This document shows, one piece after another, positions 26,356-35,412 of a stretch of 64,000 bases of DNA (positions within the stretch are counted from its first letter, which is position 1; each line of letters starts with the position of its first letter). This stretch comes from an uncultured Aquimarina sp. GTDB lineage: Bacteria; Bacteroidota; Bacteroidia; Flavobacteriales; Flavobacteriaceae. Location: positions 1 to 64,000 of the forward strand of contig CANMSO010000010.1 in NCBI GenBank assembly GCA_947500545.1, written 5' to 3'. A model generated the notes under the pieces. It was not told the origin of the DNA. It did not search any database and saw nothing but the letters and a program-made list of their open reading frames with translations. Made by a program: the position numbers and the translations under genes.

Positions 26356-26361
26356 TTTAGA

Positions 26362-27594
26362 ATGAAAACTATGACAGATAAAAAACAAGTCTTATTAAAA
26401 AAACTAGAGCAAATTAGTCTTGTGCTTCAGGAAAACTATCAAAGTAAAGACGAAATAGGGGTACTGGCTGGTACATCTGGCATTGCCGTGTTTCAGTTTT
26501 ATTATTCAAAATTGATTCAAGAAGAAGCTAATGCCGATATAGGCGCAGAGATCTTATCTTTTGTTATTGAAAAAATAAATAATGGATATAGTTTTCACAC
26601 CTTCTGTTCTGGCATTGCAGGAGCCGCATGGGCTATAGAGTTATTACAAGAAGAAGAATTTATAGATGTGGATTGTGATGAATTATTATCGGGGTTTGAT
26701 GATTTTTTGATCAAAACCATAAAAGATATAGAAACAGATCAGAATTTCTTTGATTTTTTACATGGTATCTTAGGGATAGGATTCTATTTCCTGAAAAGGT
26801 ATCAAAACACTAAATCGGCTGCATTAAAAGATCAATACAAGGTCACCTTATTGGGTATCGTGGCGTTACTTCAAAAAACATCACAAAATAATGGTGATCA
26901 ATCAAAATGGGAATCCTATTTAATACGAGATGAAGGGGTAAAAGGATATAATTTAAGCCTGGCACATGGGATTACGAGCATCATTAATTTTTTATCTCGA
27001 TTAGCAGCCTATGCGGATTTTAAGAGTGATGTAGAAGGCTTGTTGCAACAATCCATAAAGTATGTACTAAGTTTCAAAATTAAAGACACCCAATGTACCT
27101 GGTCTTTTCCTAGTTGGATCACCAATACAAATGAGAAAAGTGATACCTCTAGATTAGCCTGGTGTTATGGCGATCTGGGTATAGGAATTACGTTATGGAG
27201 ATCGGGTAAAATATTAGATAATGCTACCTATAAAACTGAAGCCATACAGGTGCTAACCCATGCAGCAAAAAGAAGAGATCCTGAAGAAGCGGGAGTAAAA
27301 GACGCTGGCTTATGCCATGGTGCCTATGGTATCATGCATATATATAATTATATGTACAAAGAAACAGGCGAACCTATATTTAAAGAGACTATGGATTTTT
27401 GGCTAGATCAGGCTCTGAAAATGGCTGTACATGATGATACCTATGCGGGATACATGCAATGGCAAGGAGGAGAAAATGCAGGATGGCGATCAGAAATTAG
27501 TTTGCTAGAAGGTGTTGCCGGAATTGGCCTTTCGATAATATCATACCTTGCCTCATTTGATACCAAATGGGATGAATGCTTATTGATGAATTAG
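26362..27594 (+). CDS. lanC: LanC-like lanthionine synthetase C (cyclase 1)
   Basis: The 410-aa protein has the LanC signature: FLHGILGIG, LAHGITS with His202, AWCYGDLGIG with Cys268, and GLCHGAYG with Cys318-His319. In nisin cyclase the corresponding Cys, Cys and His bind the zinc that activates Cys thiols. All ligands are present, so it should be active. It follows the precursors with only a hairpin between and precedes a second LanC. Length matches the family (about 400 aa). A start at 26371 is also possible. Confidence 0.92.
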   Translation: MKTMTDKKQVLLKKLEQISLVLQENYQSKDEIGVLAGTSGIAVFQFYYSKLIQEEANADIGAEILSFVIEKINNGYSFHTFCSGIAGAAWAIELLQEEEFIDVDCDELLSGFDDFLIKTIKDIETDQNFFDFLHGILGIGFYFLKRYQNTKSAALKDQYKVTLLGIVALLQKTSQNNGDQSKWESYLIRDEGVKGYNLSLAHGITSIINFLSRLAAYADFKSDVEGLLQQSIKYVLSFKIKDTQCTWSFPSWITNTNEKSDTSRLAWCYGDLGIGITLWRSGKILDNATYKTEAIQVLTHAAKRRDPEEAGVKDAGLCHGAYGIMHIYNYMYKETGEPIFKETMDFWLDQALKMAVHDDTYAGYMQWQGGENAGWRSEISLLEGVAGIGLSIISYLASFDTKWDECLLMN

Positions 27595-27625
27595 GGACTA
27601 CCGGATAAAAAAACATGAAGATCTC

Positions 27626-27645
27626 TCGATATTCCAGAATATCGA
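27626..27645. promoter_or_regulatory. Perfect palindrome between the two LanC genes
   Basis: TCGATATTC-CA-GAATATCGA is a 9-bp inverted repeat with 2-nt spacer. A hairpin with such a loop would be strained, so a protein-binding site is as likely. It lies within the 211-nt LanC1-LanC2 gap. Confidence 0.35.
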
Positions 27646-27805
27646 TAATAATGCTTTGCGAAACACTACCTTTTTGGACTATGTTTGAAAAAAATAGCAA
27701 TATCGCGATCGCTAACATTCAAATTTGTTTTTCATTTATGGTAATCTACTCTATATTGTCATCAAATTAATGAAGTAGAAATCCAACATTTTATATAGCA
27801 CACAA

Positions 27806-29020
27806 ATGATTAATAAAACCGCACTAGAAGAAAAATTAAAAGAAATATATGATGTTTTAAAAAACAGTGAATTGTCTGAGCAACATCATGGGGTTTTAGC
27901 TGGCGTTTCAGGAATCTCTTTGTTTCAGTTTTATTATTCCAAATACATTGATGAGGAAGAGCCGGCAGATAGCGGTGTTGAGATGATATCAAAAACAATC
28001 GAGGATATCAATAGTGGATACGCGTATCCAACATTTTGCACTGGTATTGCTGGTGCAGGATGGGTGCTAGAAATTCTTGGTCAGGAAGAGTTTATAGATA
28101 TTGACAATGATGAATTGCTATCCGATCTGGATGAGTATTTATCTTCAGTAATGAATAATGATATCGAGAATGAAAATTATGACTTTTTACATGGGGCAAT
28201 AGGTTATGGATATTATTTCCTAAAGCGATACGAAAACACCAAATCAGTAGATTTAAAGAATAGATATAAAGAATATCTTAATCATTTGATTGTATCCTTA
28301 AAAAAGTCATCCAGAATTGAAGGCGATGGCCTCTGGTGGAAATCTGTACTTAATAAAGAAACAGGCCTTTCTGGTGCTAATCTAAGTTTGTCACATGGGA
28401 TCTCAAGTATTATTAATTTTTATAGCAGATTGCATCAATATGAGGACTTTAAGGATTTGGTACATGACCAAATAGTTGGTGCTGTAACGTATATGTTAAG
28501 CTATAAAAATGAAGACCTTAGTGCCTCTTCGTGGTTTCCAAGTTGGATACATAGTGATATGGAAGAAAATTCAAAATCAAGATTAGCATGGTGCTACGGG
28601 GATCTGGGAATTGGGATTTCTTTATGGAAAGCAGGTAATGCATTAGATAATGCTGTATATAAAGAAGAAGCATTACAAATTTTGAAGCATTCTACTAAGC
28701 GAAGAGACATTGAAGAAGCCGGCGTAATGGATTCTGGGTATTGTCATGGCTCTTGTGGAATTGCAGGTATATACAACCACATGTACACAGAGACCAATGA
28801 ACAGGTGTTTAAAGAATCGGCTGACTATTGGATGAATGAACTACTAAAAATGGGTGTACATAAAAATGGCGAGGCAGGTTTTATGCAGTGGAGCGGAAAA
28901 GGTGAAGAGTGGAGAAATGAAACTAATGTATTAGAAGGAATAGCAGGAATAGGATTAACAATCATTTCTTTTTTAGCTACTTTTGATACCAAATGGGACG
29001 AATGTTTAATGATTAGCTAA
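27806..29020 (+). CDS. lanC: LanC-like lanthionine synthetase C (cyclase 2)
   Basis: The 404-aa paralogue of cyclase 1 keeps all key residues: FLHGAIGYG, LSHGISS with His197, AWCYGDLGIG with Cys263, and GYCHGSCG with Cys313-His314. The two are clearly related along their whole length. Lanthipeptide loci normally encode one LanC, so two full-length copies are unusual; they may act on different precursors or ring positions. It is 22 nt before the LanB-N gene, suggesting one operon. Confidence 0.92.
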   Translation: MINKTALEEKLKEIYDVLKNSELSEQHHGVLAGVSGISLFQFYYSKYIDEEEPADSGVEMISKTIEDINSGYAYPTFCTGIAGAGWVLEILGQEEFIDIDNDELLSDLDEYLSSVMNNDIENENYDFLHGAIGYGYYFLKRYENTKSVDLKNRYKEYLNHLIVSLKKSSRIEGDGLWWKSVLNKETGLSGANLSLSHGISSIINFYSRLHQYEDFKDLVHDQIVGAVTYMLSYKNEDLSASSWFPSWIHSDMEENSKSRLAWCYGDLGIGISLWKAGNALDNAVYKEEALQILKHSTKRRDIEEAGVMDSGYCHGSCGIAGIYNHMYTETNEQVFKESADYWMNELLKMGVHKNGEAGFMQWSGKGEEWRNETNVLEGIAGIGLTIISFLATFDTKWDECLMIS

Positions 29021-29042
29021 TTCAAACCAGGAAGAAACAAAT

Positions 29043-31286
29043 ATGATTTATAAGAATTTTTCTAAGTACGTTCTACGTGCGCCATTATTTTCCTTTTCTT
29101 TTTACAAAAATCTCACCAAAGATACCATCTTATCTGAAGAAGAATTAAGGCAAGTATGTGCAGATAAGATTATTAAAGAAGCTATTTTTTTGGCATCTCC
29201 TTCTCTTTATGTTGAGTTTGAAAAATGGCTCAAGGGCGAAATTAAGGATAAAGATAAATCAGACAGAATGATGTCTTCGGTGCTAAAATATATTAGCCGT
29301 ATGTCATCAAGATGTACACCTTTTGGACTTTTTGCAGGAACATCTGTAGGTGAGTTTGCAGATGAAACTAATATTGAGCTTCAGCCCAAATCAAAAAACA
29401 AAAGACATACAAGATTAGACATGAACTATCTTGTAGCCTTATCCCAGGATATTGTTAAAAACAATACCATTAGAGAACAGCTTCTTTTTTATCCAAATAC
29501 CAGTATTTATAAAACAGGACCTCAGTTACGATATGTAGAATACACGTATATTAATAGTAAAAGAGTTCACCATATTGTAGGGGTAGAAGCTTCAGAATAT
29601 TTAGAAAAAATATTAGAAAAAGCACAAGAGGGAGCATTGCTTAATGATCTGGCGGCGTTATTGGTAGATGATGAAATCACTATAGAGGATGCCAAAGATT
29701 TTATTGGCCAGTTAGTAGAAAGCCAATTGCTTATTAGCGAATTAGAACCTTCGGTTTCTGGTCCAGAGTTTATGGATCAGCTACTACCTGTATTGCGAAA
29801 AATTAAGGGTACAGAACAAATCATTTCAGAATTAGAAAATACCCAAAGTATATTAGAAAAATTAGATAGCGCAATAGGCAATGAAGCAGACCTTTATATT
29901 CAGTTAAGTGAATCCCTTAAGAAATTAGAAGTAGGGTTTGAACTTAAGTTTATGTTTCAGACCGATATGTCGCTGTCGCCAAAAGCCAATACATTAGATA
30001 AAAAACACCTGCATAAGGTGAGAAAAGCGCTAACACTGCTTAATAAAATATCCCTTCCGCCAGCAGAGACTTTGGTTTCGTCTTTCAAAAATGCATTTTA
30101 TGAGCGATATGAAGATAGAGAAGTACCTCTTTCAAGAGCGCTGGATGTAGAGTTGGGAGTTGGATTTTTACAAAATAATACAGATGGTGATGTGAGCAAA
30201 ATTGTAGATGATTTGATGCTGCCACAAAAAGATAATGGGGTACAATCTAGAGACATAAAATGGTCTCCGGTTCATTCTATTCTTCAGAAAAAACTTTTAA
30301 AAGCTATTGCCCAGAACGAAAGCAAGGTTGTGATTACCGATGAAGATTTCAAGGACTTTAAGGAAAACTGGGAAGATTTGCCAGATACAATCTCATCTAT
30401 GGTAGAAATTGTAACTATAGATGGCGAAGAAAAGATTGTATTGTCAAATGCAGGAGGGTCTAGCGCTGCCAATCTACTGGGTCGTTTTTGTCATGGCGAG
30501 GACGAATTACTGCAACATACACAGCAAATAATCGATGTAGAAGAACAGCAAAACCCCGATAAAATTCTTGCAGAGATTGTTCATCTACCAGAATCCAGAG
30601 TAGGAAATATCCTGATGCGTCCTGCTTTTAGGAAATACGAAATCCCATATTTGGCAAAGTCAATTGTAAACACCAAGAATCAATTAACGTTGGATGATTT
30701 GATGATATCTGCATCACCAAACGGGAAAGTAAGGTTACGATCAAAGAAATATAATAAAGAGGTGCGTCCGCATCTTACCAATGCACATAACTATTCTGGC
30801 AATGCCCTTCCTATTTATCAGTTTTTAGCCAATATGCAAATGCAGAATATTAGATCTGGAGTTGGTTTTCACTGGGGGCCGCTAGAAGGGGAGTTTGATT
30901 TTTTACCTCGCCTAGAGTACAATGGCGTAATATTATCTCCAACCACATGGCATATTAAGGGAGATGAGATAAAAATGTTATTAGATAATTATAATAATCA
31001 GGATAAACTCGCTACAGCATTAGATAAGTTTGTAGCGCTAAAAAACCTGCCTCAGTTTGTGTTGCTTATTGATGGAGATAATGAACTACTGGTGAACACT
31101 AAAAACATATCGACGGTAAAAATGTTGTTGGCAACAGTAAAAAAGAGACCATCATTTAAGCTTCAGGAGTTTTTGCATGCAGAAGATGGTATTGTAAAAG
31201 AAGAAAATGAAGCATACACCAATCAAGTGGTCTTTTCATTCTATAATGAGAAAAAATTAAAAAACACACAAACAAATCATGGCTGA
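29043..31286 (+). CDS. Lantibiotic dehydratase, N-terminal (LanB glutamylation) half
   Basis: The 747-aa protein matches Lant_dehydr_N: RCTPFGLFAG at about 90-99 and an alpha/beta architecture through residue 740. In class I lanthipeptide synthesis this half transfers glutamate from glutamyl-tRNA(Glu) to Ser/Thr. The elimination half is absent here and encoded by the next gene, which overlaps it by 8 nt. Full-length enzymes such as NisB are close to 1000 aa; a split LanB is known for some Bacteroidota lanthipeptides. Confidence 0.9.
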   Translation: MIYKNFSKYVLRAPLFSFSFYKNLTKDTILSEEELRQVCADKIIKEAIFLASPSLYVEFEKWLKGEIKDKDKSDRMMSSVLKYISRMSSRCTPFGLFAGTSVGEFADETNIELQPKSKNKRHTRLDMNYLVALSQDIVKNNTIREQLLFYPNTSIYKTGPQLRYVEYTYINSKRVHHIVGVEASEYLEKILEKAQEGALLNDLAALLVDDEITIEDAKDFIGQLVESQLLISELEPSVSGPEFMDQLLPVLRKIKGTEQIISELENTQSILEKLDSAIGNEADLYIQLSESLKKLEVGFELKFMFQTDMSLSPKANTLDKKHLHKVRKALTLLNKISLPPAETLVSSFKNAFYERYEDREVPLSRALDVELGVGFLQNNTDGDVSKIVDDLMLPQKDNGVQSRDIKWSPVHSILQKKLLKAIAQNESKVVITDEDFKDFKENWEDLPDTISSMVEIVTIDGEEKIVLSNAGGSSAANLLGRFCHGEDELLQHTQQIIDVEEQQNPDKILAEIVHLPESRVGNILMRPAFRKYEIPYLAKSIVNTKNQLTLDDLMISASPNGKVRLRSKKYNKEVRPHLTNAHNYSGNALPIYQFLANMQMQNIRSGVGFHWGPLEGEFDFLPRLEYNGVILSPTTWHIKGDEIKMLLDNYNNQDKLATALDKFVALKNLPQFVLLIDGDNELLVNTKNISTVKMLLATVKKRPSFKLQEFLHAEDGIVKEENEAYTNQVVFSFYNEKKLKNTQTNHG

Positions 31287-32172
31287 TACACAACGATCTT
31301 TTATTATTGGCGGAGAGTGGTTGTACTATAAAATATACACAGGCCCCAAGACCTCTGATCTGGTACTTACAAATATCATTAAAGAGATTACTGATACCTT
31401 ACTCGAAAATAAAATTATCGATAAATGGTTTTTTATACGATATAGAGATCCAAAACATCATATCCGTGTTCGGTTTCATTATACCGATCCCCAAAACGTT
31501 TCAGAGATTATTAATGCCTTGCACGTACCCATACAAGAGTATATAAGCGAGGATTTAATCTGGAAAGTGCAGACGGATACGTACCAAAGAGAATTAGAAC
31601 GATATGGTCTTAAAACCATAGCGCAATCAGAAGAATTGTTTTTCTACGACAGTAAGATGATTACTGATTTTATAAGTATGGTCGAAGGTGATGAGGGTGA
31701 AGAGTTACGCTGGTTATTTGGAATACGAGCAATTGATACCTTGCTTACAGATTTTAAGTATGATGCAGATGCGAAACTGAAACTCTTAGAAGGCCTTAAA
31801 ACTGGATTTGGTGCCGAGTTTGGGATGAATAAATTCCTGAAAAAGCAAATGGATAAAAAATTCAAAGAGGAGCATGGTAAAATCAAAGAATTTTTAATTT
31901 TTGAACGAGAATCAAATCCAGATTATGCGCCCATCATAGATGTATTAGAAGAAAAAAGTAATCGCAGCACGAATGCGATTGCAAGTGTTTTATCATTGGT
32001 TGAAAAACAAGAATTGGATAGTTTAATGGGTAGCTATATTCACATGCTTATGAATAGGTTATTTAGATCCAAAAACAGATTGCATGAGATGGTGCTTTAT
32101 GATTTGCTATACAGAACCTATAAGGTAGATTGGGGAATCCGTACATTTAAAAAGAAATCTGCCCAAGTGTAA
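31279..32172 (+). CDS. Lantibiotic dehydratase, C-terminal (SpaB_C, elimination) half
   Basis: The 297-aa protein is of the thiopeptide-type biosynthesis/SpaB_C family: it opens with GGEWLYYKIYTGPKTSDLVL, followed by WFFIRYRDPKHHIRVRFHY, features typical of the elimination domain (glutamate removal to form dehydroamino acids). It overlaps the LanB-N gene by 8 nt, so equimolar production is likely. It is the last enzyme gene of the locus; no transporter, protease or immunity gene follows. Confidence 0.9.
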   Translation: MADTQRSFIIGGEWLYYKIYTGPKTSDLVLTNIIKEITDTLLENKIIDKWFFIRYRDPKHHIRVRFHYTDPQNVSEIINALHVPIQEYISEDLIWKVQTDTYQRELERYGLKTIAQSEELFFYDSKMITDFISMVEGDEGEELRWLFGIRAIDTLLTDFKYDADAKLKLLEGLKTGFGAEFGMNKFLKKQMDKKFKEEHGKIKEFLIFERESNPDYAPIIDVLEEKSNRSTNAIASVLSLVEKQELDSLMGSYIHMLMNRLFRSKNRLHEMVLYDLLYRTYKVDWGIRTFKKKSAQV

Positions 32173-32450
32173 TATCCAAAATGTATATTCAAGCAATTCA
32201 ATTCAAAATAAATTGTATCTTTACCTAACCCTAATACCAAAGTCATAAAACAACACCTCTACGTTTTAGACTTCGTTCAATTTATTTTTTTGTTGTATTA
32301 ATTGCAGTGCTTTGTATTGCCTGTTTTTAAAATAACACACTTATCGTAACCTTTTTGATTGATCTAATTACATTAAAAATTTGTGAACCAAAATTTAATG
32401 TATCGCATAAGAACAATAATGAGATCGTTTGATTTCTTAAAATAATAGTC

Positions 32451-32480
32451 CATTTGATCTATACATACAAAGATCAAATG
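32451..32480. promoter_or_regulatory. Perfect 10-bp inverted repeat
   Basis: CATTTGATCT and AGATCAAATG flank a 10-nt loop. There is no T-run after it, so an operator or RNA stem is more likely than a terminator. Confidence 0.4.
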
Positions 32481-32528
32481 ACGAATCGTTTATTTATCCC
32501 AAAACGCTGCACCATTCTTGATGCTGTG

Positions 32529-32560
32529 ATCCCCGTTACCAAGTAGCGGGGATATTTTTG
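32529..32560 (+). terminator. Intrinsic terminator without an assigned gene
   Basis: ATCCCCGTTA pairs with TAGCGGGGAT (10 bp, one G-U) around CCAAG, followed by ATTTTTG. The nearest upstream plus-strand gene ends 357 nt earlier, so it may end the RiPP operon or a small RNA. Confidence 0.6.
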
Positions 32561-32949
32561 ATAATATATGAAATAATTAGAATTTATATTTTTTATGAAA
32601 AAAGAAGGTAACTGGTATAGAAACAATGAATTACCATTGGTTAACTCATAAATCATAATGGAATTAACATTTTTATAACATTTACTAGCGCCCGGTAGTC
32701 CTCTTTTTTTAACTAACTTTATAGAAATAATATGTAGAACTATATCTAATATTTTAGTTCGATCACGTATTATGTTGGTGAATTTATGATTTGTTGCTCC
32801 CTACCCCTCGGCAAGTCTCTCAAGGTTAAATTGTATTAAATAATTGGACACATCCAAGGATATTTTATTTATGGACGAAGGTTGTTGTGGCTCTTATCGT
32901 ACGATAAGTTGGTATACATAAACCCGAATAAAAAATAGAAATACCCTTT

Positions 32950-33633
32950 ATGGCAGATTTTTTCTTTTTTACAGACGTAGATGCATTATCCACTCCCCAA
33001 ACGCAATCACAGGCATTTGGACCTGTGTCTGGAGATCCTTTAAGTTTTAGAGTTAATAATCAGTTTCTTGTTAAGAAAAACGCATCTGCTATCGCAGTAA
33101 TTGATGCAATCCCTTTCGTGCAACAATGTGCAGAAAATGTAAACTGTGTAAATGTCATTTTACTGCCAATTAGTAATCCAAATTTCGATTTTCCGGTTAT
33201 TAAGTTTTTTGTATATCGAGGTATTGATAAAGCATCATTATTTGATGCTCAAGGAATAATTAAAGAATCAGACACAAGTTGGAAACCCAATAATATTTTA
33301 AAGGTCTTACATGATTTGCAAGATAAAATTAATGCCGATAATGGAACTACCTTAGAACCAAAATCAGAAAATATTGGGTATCACTATTCTGTAGAAACTG
33401 ATACTACTAATTTTCAGGCTGATGATAAATATCTTGAAACAACAATATTTAAAAAGGACACAGTACAGCTTCCATTGGTTACAGCAGGTTGCCAAATAGG
33501 AAAGTTTTTGGGAGAGGTCATTCGCGCAGGATTTCAGATCATACAGGATCGGTTGGGATATGAACCTACCCTTGGTCAAATACGGGCAAGTAATGGATTA
33601 TATCTCATTATTATCATTTATAAATGGAGCTGA
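32950..33633 (+). pseudogene. Probably C-terminally truncated protein of unknown function
   Basis: The 227-aa frame begins normally (MADFFFFTDVDALSTPQTQS), and its body reads as a well-formed globular protein up to about residue 212 (LGYEPTLGQIR). It then ends in a low-quality tail (ASNGLYLIIIIYKWS) that is the out-of-frame reading of the start of the HEPN gene. A sequence junction near 33585-33595 therefore seems to have cut off its C-terminus. Intact homologues would confirm this. Family not recognised. Confidence 0.5.
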
Positions 33634-34354
33634 AGCCAGAATTAGAAAAGAATGCTACGGAACTTATCACTCTGTTGGAAAAATAGATGCTGAAAAAGTT
33701 GTTACTTACTCTTTTCGTAAGTTAACAAATGATAGATATAATGAATATTTACCTCTTAATAATTATCATAACAGAACAGAGAGAGTATTATCAAAATCAC
33801 TGGTATTTAGCTTTGACCATTTTGTTGAATGGAACAAAAAAATAGATTTAAATTCTATTATTTTTTATTTGAGCAATTCTCAACAATCCAAGAGCATAGA
33901 AGAGAAAGTCTTTATCCAAATAATAGCTTTTGAGAGATTATCAACTATATATGTTGAATATTTAGGGCAGAAAGAAGAATTTTTACCTTCAAAAGAGGAT
34001 TATCAATCGATAAAAGAACAACTGCTTAAAATAGTTGACGAAAACAAAGAGAAATTCGGGAATGCCTATAACACTGTAAAAAGCAAATTAGGAAATTTGA
34101 ATCAAATAAAAAGGCATTCAACTACAGATAAAATGTATCGAATAATTAATGATTTTGACATACCTATTAATTCTAAACTAGAAAAACTAATTGAAGTTGT
34201 TAGACATAAAACTGTTCATAGAGGGGATATTGGAGAAGGGCGAGAAGCTGTTATAATTTATCATCTCCTCGATGAATTAATTAGAGAAATTTTATTACGT
34301 ATGATAGAATACAAAGGAAATAGAAATAGTCTAGTATTATTGTTAAAAGAATAA
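33593..34354 (+). CDS. HEPN-like protein with R-x4-H motif
   Basis: From the ATG at 33593 the product is 253 aa; an earlier ATG at 33560 lies inside the truncated upstream frame. The C-terminal third is helical and carries VRHKTVHRGDIG with R204-x4-H209, the RNase-type HEPN signature, in an Apea-like context followed by a long helix (IIYHLLDELIREILLRMI). HEPN proteins are ribonucleases in toxin-antitoxin and abortive-infection systems. It is followed after 91 nt by an FRG-domain gene. Confidence 0.6.
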   Translation: MDYISLLSFINGAEARIRKECYGTYHSVGKIDAEKVVTYSFRKLTNDRYNEYLPLNNYHNRTERVLSKSLVFSFDHFVEWNKKIDLNSIIFYLSNSQQSKSIEEKVFIQIIAFERLSTIYVEYLGQKEEFLPSKEDYQSIKEQLLKIVDENKEKFGNAYNTVKSKLGNLNQIKRHSTTDKMYRIINDFDIPINSKLEKLIEVVRHKTVHRGDIGEGREAVIIYHLLDELIREILLRMIEYKGNRNSLVLLLKE

Positions 34355-34362
34355 GTACGAAA

Positions 34363-34430
34363 GCACGACAATTTGTATATTGCATATGCCGCCTTCGGCA
34401 GGCAAACGCAACATACAAGAGACGTTGTGT
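34363..34430. repeat. Imperfect palindrome between HEPN and FRG genes (attC-like candidate)
   Basis: TTTGTATATTGC (34372-34383) and GCAACATACAAG (34408-34419) pair around an inner GCCG-CCTT-CGGC stem, with GCACGACA and GACGTTGTGT at the ends. Its length (about 68 nt) and shape resemble integron cassette recombination sites, but the core GTTRRRY is not matched exactly. Confidence 0.4.
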
Positions 34431-34445
34431 CCATAATTTTAAATT

Positions 34446-35237
34446 ATGAGTAATTTCAAATTAATAGAGCTCAAATCATGGAATCATTTCTTTGAGATCA
34501 CCAAAGATATGGTTTCAATGAACACATATACTCCGTTCTGGAATTTTAGAGGGCAATCTGATGTCGACTGGTCATTAAGTCCTTCATTAGCAAGAATTCT
34601 AAAGCCCAAGATTGCACATCCTTCTAATGCAAGTAAAGTGGAATCATCATTGACGCACTACTTTATAAGTAATAGTAAAAACTTTAATGAATTCATAAAT
34701 TTGAATTTAAATAATTATAATAAAAATTTGATCCTTGTTTGGTCATTCATGCAACATTATGGCGCTCCAACTAGGCTTTTAGATTGGACTTATTCACCTC
34801 TTATAGGTCTTTTTTATGCAGTCGAAAGTAGCCTAGATAAGGATGGCTCCTTATTTATTATGAATAATGAAATAATAGGAAGTGCCTCTGAAAAAAAATA
34901 TGGTAAAACTGACCTTGGAACATATGAAGATGGTAATTTTTCAAATTCAATTGATGTCGTTGCGACGATTCAAAACACCAAAAGATCTTTTAATCAACAA
35001 GGTATTTTTACAATTTCAAATAATCCACTATTGGATCATTTCGAAGCAATAGAAGAGTTGGATATAAAGGAAAATTCAGCAATTAAATTAATCATACCAA
35101 AGACTTTGAAAGTAGAGCTTCTAAAAAAGCTAAGAGGCTCTAATATAAGAGCTGATATATTATACCCAGATGCTTTTGGTCTTGGCAAAGAAATTGTCAA
35201 CATTGCTTTAACCAGAGCCAATGAATTAGATAACTAG
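34446..35237 (+). CDS. FRG-domain protein
   Basis: The 263-aa product contains the FRG hallmark FRGQSDVDWSLSPSLAR (about 35-51), followed by VWSFMQHYGAPTRLLDWTYSPLIGLFYAV (written here in two parts: MQHYGAPTRLLDWT and SPLIGLFYAV), the family's second conserved block. FRG proteins are widespread in mobile and defence regions; catalysis is not established. It follows the HEPN gene. Together they may be a two-gene accessory system, an inference from context. Confidence 0.8.
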   Translation: MSNFKLIELKSWNHFFEITKDMVSMNTYTPFWNFRGQSDVDWSLSPSLARILKPKIAHPSNASKVESSLTHYFISNSKNFNEFINLNLNNYNKNLILVWSFMQHYGAPTRLLDWTYSPLIGLFYAVESSLDKDGSLFIMNNEIIGSASEKKYGKTDLGTYEDGNFSNSIDVVATIQNTKRSFNQQGIFTISNNPLLDHFEAIEELDIKENSAIKLIIPKTLKVELLKKLRGSNIRADILYPDAFGLGKEIVNIALTRANELDN

Positions 35238-35412
35238 ACACAACAACTTATAGTTCATCGTGTTTAAAGATGGTTCGGGAAATTCTACCGAATTTCCGCA
35301 CTCTTCGTTCTTTTTTGCTAACTTACCACCTAACACTACAAGCCATACACGAACACGTTAAAGTTCAATAAAATGATTAATTGAGGAAACAACCTAAAAT
35401 AAGTAATTTTCT
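35238..35412. other. Intergenic spacer with inverted repeats
   Basis: Includes GAAATTC-TACC-GAATTTC (about 35280-35297) and a TCGTGT/ACACGA pair further out. At its end is the block TTAAAGTTCAATAAAATGA (35358-35376), which recurs before the next two genes. Confidence 0.45.

Larger units (their letters stand above)
32173..32949. other. 777-bp gap between RiPP locus and accessory island
   Basis: Contains two structured motifs (32451-32480 and 32529-32559) and an otherwise AT-rich sequence. No ORF with convincing features is seen; a 60-codon minus-strand ORF at 32474-32656 looks accidental. A small untranslated RNA ending at the terminator is conceivable. Confidence 0.5.

Noticed and set aside
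32474..32656. A 60-codon minus-strand ORF in the gap
   Set aside because: No signal peptide, domain, promoter or conserved feature; it overlaps a hairpin terminator.
35238..35370. A second attC-like site after the FRG gene
   Set aside because: Only short inner and outer repeats pair (GAAATTC/GAATTTC, TCGTGT/ACACGA); the outer arms do not align well enough to call.
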